A stretch of DNA of 27,875 bases, taken from NCBI GenBank assembly GCA_001584585.1, contig LSYV01000004.1, positions 1,781,630-1,809,504 on the forward strand, written 5' to 3'. Made by a program: the position numbers and the translations under genes. Source of the DNA: Gonium pectorale (lineage: Eukaryota; Chlorophyta; Chlorophyceae; Chlamydomonadales; Volvocaceae). Under the pieces are notes generated by a model. That model was not told the DNA's origin. It was given only the letters and a program-made list of their open reading frames with translations, and did no database searches. Below, piece after piece: positions 20,643 to 27,875 of the stretch. How positions within the stretch are numbered: the first letter of the stretch is position 1; each line of letters opens with the position of its first letter.

Positions 20643-21769
20643 CTGAGCCCCGGGTAGTGGAGCGAGAGAGGGGCACTCTGGGAACGATACAGATACAGAT
20701 TACAGGCTCCCCCAGAGAGCAGATAGTTGTGAGTATGTAGATTTGTACTACTGAACGGTCGCTCGCTAAGTCTATTTCTATCTCCTTACTGAAACCCGCC
20801 AGTAGCAAGATCAGGTGGTGCATTCCGCAATCGTGCGCACACATACGGGCACGCTATGCCGGCCCATGGCCACTGGCGCGGGATGCACAATGACCTACTC
20901 GAACTTCCAAGGTCACTGTCGAGCGCAGTAACGCAGTGATGTCCGAATCTTGAAGCTCCAGAAGGCGTTCGATTGTGGCAGGAGCAAGGAGGTAGGACAG
21001 ACAGACTTCGTTACAGTAGGGCTGTCACCAAGGAAACTCGCACAGTCACAATGTGCCCGCTGGATTCGGTGGTTGTGCTTGTAGTTGGGGTGGGTGGTAG
21101 AGGTGAAGGTGCGTTCGCTGTGCTGCGTGCTCCGGCTTGGTTTGCAGTCCTGTTGAGGCCGGTGCAGTAGTTCGCTTGGTCTGGCGGATAAGGCAAGGGG
21201 TTCGATTTTGCGGCTGCTTTCAGGGTGTGGGGGTCTTTTGCTCACAGTGCCCTTTGCCCTCGTTGCCTATCTGCGCTCACCTGTCCTCGTGTTGGCCTTT
21301 CCTTTGTGCAGGTTTCTCTTCTTTCTTTCCTTGGTATTGATGTTATTGTCCTCCGTTCTGTGCAGGACTCCTCCCCCCCGTGTGTGGCGCTGTGTGTGAC
21401 CGATGATTCGGTTTTGGCTGCCCAGTAGGTACGGCATCGGTTCGGTGGTTCTCTTCACGGGAAGGTTGGTTGTGTTTCCTGAGGTCTGCGCCCTGTCGCG
21501 CCTCGCCCGCCTGTAACCTTTTCAGGGGTGGGCACCAAGCTGAAAGGTACCGCGAAAGGTTCTCGATAGTGACCCATACCCCAATCGTACCGGCAGATGC
21601 GGTATGATTGCCTACGTTACGGAGTTTCTGGTTCTCGTTTTTTACGGAGAAGTATGTATGACGGGCACCGCTTCTGTACACTGAGTCATCTTGTCCAAAC
21701 GCGGTGTTTTGGGCACTCAAGGGCGCCCCAGGTTTGGCTGAGAGTCCGCGCACCTCGGCTGCGCTTTGA
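20643..21769. other. Intergenic stretch without a supported gene
   Basis: I looked here for the missing 5' glutaredoxin exons and found none. Pyrimidine-rich sequence at 21290-21370 shares the word gtgcaggtttctctt with 5836-5850. No other structure stands out. Confidence 0.4.
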
Positions 21770-22888
21770 CAAATAAGAGCCAAAGACCATGATCTCCGTT
21801 ATGCCATGATGTTGCAGTTCGAAACTCACTCCCCTAGTCCTCCCCATCGCCGAGCGCCCTACACCGCGCACTGCTGAGTGCTCTCCACCGAGCTGTTCAT
21901 TATTCTGTTCTCTCTGTTTATTCCGCCTTATCGGTGTGGGCCCTGACGAGCCATGACTTCCAGGACGATCCAGGCCTCTCTTCAAATTTCAACGCCGCAC
22001 AAAGAAACGCTTCCAAAGCCCAAGATCGGGCTTTATGGTATGTTATCGGGCTTGGGTCAGCATTCCATTCTCCTCGCCCTACAGTATACATAAGGCATGC
22101 CGAGCTTACACACTTATCCTGGCACACGAACGGGCCCCAAAGGGCCAGTACATGTGCATGTAGCTCGACAACTCCATTCACCTTGTTACGGCCTGATCCA
22201 ACGTACGCACAAGAGGACACAACTGTGCTCGTCACTCCCAGTTCAATAACCGACAGAACAATGCGCGTCAACTGGCAACCATAGCAACGCCTTGGGCGCT
22301 GGATCGGGTCCTACACCAACGCGTCCAGCCTAACAATAAGAAGTAGCATGGCATGAACAGCGTCTCAGCAGCCCGTGCCCGCGCCGCGATGTTCCTAATC
22401 AACGTGTTTTGTGCACTCGTTGTACAACACATTGCGGCTGACCATACCCAACATGCCTACCCAACGGCAACTCGAAACCCCTGCGAGCCTTACTGTTGGG
22501 CGTCTGCGCATACTGCAGTGCAGGACTTGCAGCGCCCTTCCCCCCCGGGGACTGCAAACTGAGCCCCAGGTTGTTACGACCCTGAATAACCCATTGTTGT
22601 GGTGGTGTCAAAAGACACCGGGTATTGTCCGGTGTGAGTCTCGAAGGCCCACTTGTACGGCAATCCTGCCTTGTAACGTGGTAAAGAAAGTACTTCGCTG
22701 TTACGGTTCGTAACACAGGTGCTGAGTTCCCCTCACCGCGCACCGTTTCTGTCGGTTGGTTATAACCGCCAAAAACCAGGCAGTCACACCATAGTTCACG
22801 CCACCACCGGTACACATTCAGCCCCGTGACCCCAGGGCCATGCTAATGCAGAACACAACATGATCTATTGGTGGAGACCGCCTGGTCA
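21770..22888 (-). repeat. 3' flank of gene C, duplicated at genes A and B
   Basis: This resembles 6690-7414 (for example 'gctctccaccgagc' and 'aaagaaacgc..ccaaagccca') and, nearer the gene, also 11412-11988. GGTTATAACC is at 22758-22767. It is more diverged than the A/B flanks and contains inserted sequence around 22570-22720. Confidence 0.6.
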
Positions 22889-25288
22889 TCAACTTTGCGG
22901 CACGGCAGAAGACCCGGGCGAGGCCGCCTCGCCCACGGCTGCGCTGCTTCCAGCCGCCGCTGGCTGGGCGCCGCACCACAAGGCGCGCGGCAGTCCTTGC
23001 GCCAGCTCTACGCGCACCGCCTGCAGCCAGCGGAGAGCCTCTGGGCTAAACCCACCGCCCAGGCCTCCCGGCGCCACCGCCTGCGCGTCCCAATCCGCCT
23101 GCAGCGCCTGGGGTAGCCCGAAAGTCAAACGAGGGCCGGGCCGAGCAAAGATGGATAGATAGGCCTCCGGTGACATGGCACAGACAAGCAGGCGTGGCGC
23201 TGTGCAGCGTTGTCAGAAGACAATAAGCGTGATGAGAAGGACGGAACAATGCGGCGGGGAGGGCTCTTGCTCCCAAGCGCAGGACAGTGTCTGATACATT
23301 CAGGCAAGAAGCCGCTGCTCATGCTTGACAGTTGCAACGCGCACCTCGAGAACGCCGCACATGATCAGCTTTTGGAGCTCCAGGCTCAGCTGTAGAGGCT
23401 GGTCCGCCAAGTGCCCTGGCAGGCAGCCCCGAGGCAGCGACACCACCTGCACGCCAGGGCTGGGTGCGCCGCCGTCGTCCAGAGGCAATGAAGAGACTGC
23501 ATCCGGCTGTGGAGGCGGCCCGGCCGAGTCGCACGCCACCAGCATGGCCCCCAGGGACGGCAGCGGCTGGACGGCCCGCAGGGACTCCCAGCTGAACAGC
23601 CCTCCACCGGAAACCAGATCGTGGCCCTCCCCGTGGTAGACCCATCGCTCCAGCTCTGAAGGTGACCCTATGAGCGACGCCGCCGGCGGCCCCCTCAGCA
23701 GCAGCAGCTGTACGCGGCCGTCTGCGGCGTTTGTGCGGGCGCCGCCACCAGGGTTGACATCGCCTAAGGCAGCGCCGGCCGAGGCGCCACAGGCTCCGAT
23801 GTCGTATCCGCTAAAGCCCGAGGCGCCGGCAAGCATGCGCTGCAGCGACCGCCACAGAGCACTTGTGGCCGCCGAAGAAGCCAGCCCCTCCGGCCGATCG
23901 CCTGCCGCGTCGGCTGGTTGGGCTGGCCGCGGGTCGGCCTCCTCAACCTGCCGCTGAGGCTGGTCTGGGGCGGCAGGCAGCGCAGGTCCCGGTTGGGGCA
24001 TCGGAGCGCCTGCCTCCATGGCCCGCACACCGAACTGACCGGTGATGTACTCCACAACCTCGCCGCACTGTGCCCACGCCATTGGCGTCCTAACGCCAAA
24101 GCGCCGCGGCAGCCCCATGATCTCCACGACCTCCCGCGCCTCCTGTTCTGTGTCCAATGCAGGCACAATGAAGAGCTCTTGCAACTCGGCCGTCTTGCTG
24201 CGCTGCCGGAGCGCACGCAGGCCCTGCAGGCTGCCCGTACCGAGCAAGGCCATCGGATTCAGCGAGCGAATGCCCAGGTACTCCAGCTGCTGACCTGCCG
24301 ACTTGAGGACCGGGAGGATGGCCTCGGCGGCCAGGCCCGAGATTCGCTGCGCGGTCATGCCATCTAACTCAACAGATGTCAGCTGTCCGTCGCGCCTGGC
24401 GAAAGAAGCCGTGACCGCTGACGCGTAGCCCCAACCCCGGCCTTTCCGTATGTGAAACTCCTCGACGGAGGACGGAAGATGAGTCAAGAGATGGTGCAAG
24501 GCAGCATAGCCACGCGCGCCCTTCTCGTAAGGGGCGGCCTCCAGGCGGCAGCGGGAGATGTCCAGCACACGAAGGCCCCGCAGCTGACAGAGCCCAACGA
24601 CGACATCCGGCTCGAACAGCCTCGTCGGAATGTCTCGCGTGTGCGCAACCTCGAGCTGCCTGAGGTTCTTGCAGGCCGCCAGAGCAGCGACTCCGTGGAG
24701 CTCGCAACCGGGAAGCGTCAGGCGCTCGAGGGAAGCGAGGCCTCCCAGAGCGTCATAGGCGAGGTTTGTGCGGCCACCTAGCCATTTCAGCCTGTGCAGC
24801 TTGACCTCACGCAGTGCAGGGAGCCGCTTGATCGCGAAAGCGACGAGGGCGGCGTCAACAATTTCCTCACACGACACGATTAGGCGGGTAACACGCTGGC
24901 CACACGCCTCCGCGAAACCTTCAAGAGGCATCGCAAGAATTTCGGCCGCCCGGCCCGTTGCCCCGTTGAAGGCAACAGCCGCCGGGCCCGACAGCCTCAG
25001 TATGAGAGAAGTGCAGCGGGGCCAGCGCTCCAACGAGGGAAGTGGTACCCCCTTCTCCCGCAACTGGCGGCAGAACTTCATTTGCATCGATGTGACGTCG
25101 AGGGTGAGCTCGCGGATGCCAGCGTCGACTGCATCGCGAAGGCCAGTACACGCAATCCTCGCTGCGGCCAGGCTTGCTGGAGAGTCCTTCAGAGCGTCCA
25201 CAAGCACCTCCAGAGCGTGTATGCTGACGCAGCCCAGCACGTTAGGAAGGCTGAGCCCCGGCGACGGAGGAAGCCGTGGCGGCTGCAT
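22889..25288 (-). CDS. F-box-like/leucine-rich repeat protein, paralogue C (720 aa, two exons)
   Basis: The exons are complement(23345-25288) and complement(22889-23107), with intron 23108-23344 (donor GTGCGC, acceptor ACCCCAG, phase 0). The ATG at 25288 gives MQPPRLPPSPGL. An in-frame extension above it has no ATG, so the conserved Met is preferred. The order is F-box-like N-terminus, leucine-rich middle, Pro/Gln linker (ALPAAPDQPQRQVEEAD) and conserved C-terminus ending SPGSSAVPQS. It is the most divergent of the three in the leucine-rich part: ACKNLRQLEVAHTRDIPTRL replaces the A/B version, and its helical segments lack two codons. S2 lies 538 bp upstream on the same strand. No frameshift or internal stop is seen, so the gene is probably active. 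Confidence 0.82.
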
Positions 25289-25470
25289 GTTGGATAAGAA
25301 GAGCAACAAATACGCTAGTAGCGAAGGTGAAAGATGGCAGAGTTTGCTCCCAATGTCGCGAAAGACCTTCACCCTGGCCTGATATCGTGCTTCTTCTTGC
25401 GGGGAACAAACTTGGAAAGCTACTTTAGTGCCTACCTTTCATAAGTCAGGGACACCACGGGCACTGGAGC

Positions 25471-25530
25471 AGAGCACCGGATCCGTAGAGCGGATTCGGA
25501 CTCGAGGCACAAACACAGCTGGCTGTCACA
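25471..25530 (-). promoter_or_regulatory. Conserved block upstream of gene C
   Basis: This is the counterpart of the blocks before A and B ('accggatccgtagagcgg', 'attcggactcgaggcac'), about 183-242 bp upstream of the C start codon. It is slightly shortened around 'cacagctggctgtcac'. Confidence 0.4.
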
Positions 25531-25761
25531 ACTGGCTACCCGACCCCCCCCCGTCCCCCGCGCTGACTCTTCCCAACACCGAAGCCCTCCATGCTGAAAG
25601 CTGTCATGCGGTCAGCGGCTAAGGATGGTACATGCCACTTTGCTGGATCGAGCGTGCCGCACAGTCTCTTGTAGAACTCATGAGAGTTATCACAAGTCGG
25701 GTTGCTGAAACAGCGTGTCCCCTTTGGACGAGGGTTCATCCACTAGCACCATGTTGTGACG

Positions 25762-25766
25762 TTACA
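25762..25766 (-). terminator. Poly(A) signal TGTAA of S2
   Basis: TGTAA on the minus strand lies 61 nt past the S2 stop, within the word tgacgttacaag shared with S1. The greater distance than in S1 is explained by the small duplication between stop and signal. Confidence 0.6.
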
Positions 25767-25779
25767 AGTCTATGTCGCA

Positions 25780-25883
25780 CCCATCACCTCCATCGCCACA
25801 TGCATGGCGGACGCGCCGAGAGCAAGCTATATCTCACCCATTACCTCTTCCATCGCCGCCTGCATGGCGGACGCGCTGAAAGC
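25780..25883. repeat. Duplicated 3' end of S2
   Basis: About 45 bp containing tgcatggcggacgcgc occurs at 25780-25821 and again at 25837-25883. The second copy is the true 3' coding end of S2 (SASAMQAAMEEVMG); the first lies in its 3' UTR. S1 has only one copy (about 15010-15050). Confidence 0.75.
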
Positions 25884-26288
25884 CGGCTGCATCCAAGTGT
25901 TTACCTCCGCAAACAACTCCCCCTGCGCGTCGAGTTCCTTTGTGGACCTGTCGGCCAGCACAAGAATTTTCGCATGGAGGCGTCCTTGCAGCTCAGCTGC
26001 TTGCTGCAGTGCCGGCTGTCCAACCAGCGGCACCTGCATATTCGCACCCTGCATCATGCCCAGGGCGGCCACGAGGGCGGCCATGCCAAGCTGCGGGCCG
26101 TGCTCAGCCTCCAGAGCGTCAAGCTCAAGTAGCTGCTCGTCTGCGATGCCTATTGCCTGCTGAAAAGCGTCCTCGAGCAGGTAGCCCACACAACCCGCGT
26201 ACGTTGAGTAGAGGTCGTATGTGAACACTGTCAACTCAGCCTTGCACTCTCTGAGGGAGTCTTGAGGTGCTTTTGGCGCGTCAGCCAT
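25827..26288 (-). CDS. Small helical protein of unknown function, S2 (153 aa)
   Basis: This is a paralogue of S1. The ATG at 26288 gives MADAPKAPQDSLREC; the stop is TAG in 'gagatatag'. N-terminal residues 1-16 and C-terminal residues about 105-153 (LVLADRSTKELDAQ ... QPAFSASAMQAAMEEVMG) match S1. Residues about 17-104, including a Met/Ala/Gln-rich stretch (LGMAALVAALGMMQG), do not. No signal peptide or clear transmembrane helix is seen. It is acidic, probably helical, and may form a coiled coil. It sits upstream of gene C exactly as S1 sits upstream of gene B. The function is unknown; the conserved pairing with the leucine-rich gene is the only clue. Confidence 0.65.
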   Translation of the reverse strand: MADAPKAPQDSLRECKAELTVFTYDLYSTYAGCVGYLLEDAFQQAIGIADEQLLELDALEAEHGPQLGMAALVAALGMMQGANMQVPLVGQPALQQAAELQGRLHAKILVLADRSTKELDAQGELFAEVNTWMQPAFSASAMQAAMEEVMGEI

Positions 26289-26499
26289 CTCGGCAGCTCT
26301 GGAGAGGGGTACCTGCGGTGGACGTGTGCGTAGATGCGGGTAACTTGGCAAAGTCGACGCAAGCTCCTGTATGGAATAAAAGTTCTAACAAGCGCAAACC
26401 GTATAACACCGTCCGCACATCACGCCATACATACAATCAAGGCTGCGAGCGCACTTTGCTCGGTCGCACACCGCACCTATACGATGAGCCGTCTTTGCT

Positions 26500-27471
26500 G
26501 CACGGATATGCTTACCGGGATGAGCGACTCCCTAGGCTCGCTCCTGGCTTGCTGGGCGCAGATTGGCGGAAATGGCAACCAAGGCCTGGTTGGCGGGGGT
26601 TGACATGAAGAGCAAGCAGCATGAGCTTAGGTGCCCAAAATCACCAAAAGTCACAGTAGGCGGCGCGCTAGGAGTGCACCGTGAATGTCTGCTGCCACCG
26701 TGCCTGGTCCCGAACGCTGCTCATTACACCCATCTCGACTGCAAGCTCAGCCTAAATGTCGTCAAGGTGTGGTCATCATGCGTTAGGGTAGGGAGCTGCA
26801 TGGCCAGCTGTTGCGTTCTGCTGGCGAGTTTTTCTCGGAGAGTTCGGGAGCAAGCAGCCAGGACAGCCAAAGTAGCAGCATGGGGCCGCCCAAGCTCACC
26901 TCTATTCCGCGAGCTGCTCCGTCTCCAGCACCAGCGAGCGTCCGCCTTTACTTCCTAAAGGAATAGCACCGCGGTGGAGGCGGTGCTCCTCTACTACCTA
27001 CTCCAACTCAACAGCAACTGGACAGACAACAGCTGTCCGAAAAAGGGGGCAGCAGGGGGCAGCGGGGGGCTTTAGTAGTTAAGCCACCGTACGGTACTTT
27101 CCGCTACTGTGTCCGATGCGCCTTTACCCGCTATAGTAGTGCCATTGATGACAAATGCACCAGAAGTCTATGACCGCGTGAGCCAGCCGGGGTAACCCTG
27201 AACATCCATGGCAAATGTACCCGCGGTCTTCTTCGTACGTGCCTTGGCAGGCAAGGCAACGCTTTGCATTGGGGAGTGCTATCGCACGAGAAGGCTCCGA
27301 GCGAGCGACCCGCGCTCGCGTCGCAATGGTAGGACATGCAAGCTCGGCTGTCCGTTGAGGCCAATGACATGACGCCGATACCTTCACCCTTATATCAGGT
27401 TTGCAGTTACCCTCGCACGCTTGGCCCCCGGTTTCGCACGCTGGACCCTCAGGACTGGACCCGGATCCTCA
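26500..27471. repeat. S2 upstream flank, copy of 15640-16599
   Basis: It is colinear with the S1 flank and ends abruptly after 'ggatcctcaat' at 27471-27473, where the first hairpin repeat begins. The near-identical core is 27000-27225. No gene is called inside. Confidence 0.8.
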
Positions 27472-27536
27472 ATCCCAGGGGGCTCCGCCCCCCCAATGCC
27501 GCTTCGCGGCGGGGGCTCCGCCCAATAAAGCGAGGA
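27472..27536. repeat. GC-rich hairpin repeat, unit 1
   Basis: The unit reads atcccaggg then GGCTCCGCC, followed by cgcttcgcggcg and another gggggctccgccc, ending agcgagga. It holds several short palindromes able to fold back (ggggc/gcccc, ccgc/gcgg). It is about 90% identical to unit 2 and in the same orientation. Confidence 0.8.
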
Positions 27537-27749
27537 AGCGCTGCCCCATTGTTTGGCTTGATGCGGCTCCGATGCCCAGCTGGCAGCCTGGCGCTGCCGA
27601 CCCTCCTCATCAGGCTCATCAGGCGCGAGACATATGCCAAGGATCTGAAAGCGGCAGAAAAAGCGGTATTTACGTCCCTCTTGGTCTCCAAGATCATACG
27701 CACCCAAAGGCGTGACGTTTCCAGTAGGGCAAGCGGGTTGATCAAGCAA
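27537..27749. other. Segment between two hairpin repeats, possibly coding
   Basis: It is open in one frame on each strand. The plus frame gives RRETYAKDLKAAEKAVFTSL and the minus frame gives INPLALLETSRLWVRMILE. Neither is recognised, and third positions are not G/C-biased as in local exons. The hairpin pair on both sides suggests a mobile or inserted segment, so I do not call a gene. Confidence 0.3.
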
Positions 27750-27813
27750 ATCCCAGGGGGCTCCGCCCCCCAACTGCCGCTTCGCGGCGGGGGCGTCCGC
27801 CCAAAAGCGAGGA
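27750..27813. repeat. GC-rich hairpin repeat, unit 2
   Basis: This is a direct copy of unit 1, starting atcccagggggctccgcc and ending aaaagcgagga, 278 bp further along. After it the sequence runs to the window end in an open frame (SEDENKIDIDKRIRR) that may be coding but is too short to judge. Confidence 0.8.
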
Positions 27814-27875
27814 CGAGAACAAGATTGACATAGACAAGCGCATCCGCAGGAGCTGTGCGAGAAGTGCAAGGAGCT

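Noticed and set aside
27336..27833. 165-aa plus-strand frame near the window end
   Set aside because: It includes both hairpin repeats and part of the S2 flank. The minus strand is equally open, so no reliable gene can be called.
1..27875. CRISPR arrays, rRNA, bacterial insertion sequences, telomere repeats
   Set aside because: No regularly spaced repeats, rRNA cores, transposase signatures or TTTTAGGG runs were seen on either strand.

Overview
The window looks like nuclear DNA from a chlorophycean (Chlamydomonas/Volvox-like) green alga. The evidence is GC-rich sequence, one gene cut by many short introns, coding exons with mostly G/C third positions, and TGTAA poly(A) signals after two small genes. 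I see nothing bacterial, organellar or CRISPR-like. The species assignment is inference.

Layout. (1) Positions 1-4951, plus strand: a fold-type I PLP aminotransferase in 11 exons, with its extreme 5' end outside the window. (2) About 5260-5731: a 10-bp minisatellite, then a broken fragment of the leucine-rich family that dominates the rest. (3) About 6690-27475: a locus built by repeated duplication. It carries three intact minus-strand paralogues of an F-box-like/leucine-rich protein: A (7415-9777, 722 aa), B (11989-14411, 723 aa) and C (22889-25288, 720 aa). All three share one phase-0 intron near the 3' end. B and C are each followed on the plus-strand side by a small minus-strand gene of a second family (S1 15000-15434; S2 25827-26288) and by a shared flank. 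A lacks the small gene and instead abuts a module (M1, 10180-11405) that recurs at 17550-18818 (M2) and, degraded, at 16600-17000. (4) About 18820-21770: mostly unique sequence with one orphan coding-like stretch and the last two exons of a CGFS-type glutaredoxin carrying a 7-bp duplication that breaks the frame. (5) 27472-27813: two GC-rich hairpin repeats in direct orientation near the window end.

How the genes relate. The aminotransferase is a housekeeping-type gene at the edge of the cluster. The leucine-rich genes and the small genes duplicated together as a pair, which is the most interesting feature here. The leucine-rich proteins start with an F-box-like segment, so they may be substrate adaptors of an SCF ubiquitin ligase. 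That is inference from a weak motif. The small proteins keep near-constant ends around a divergent middle, while the non-coding DNA beside them is almost identical between copies. Exon limits were read by eye from splice signals and protein conservation; no alignment or database search was run.
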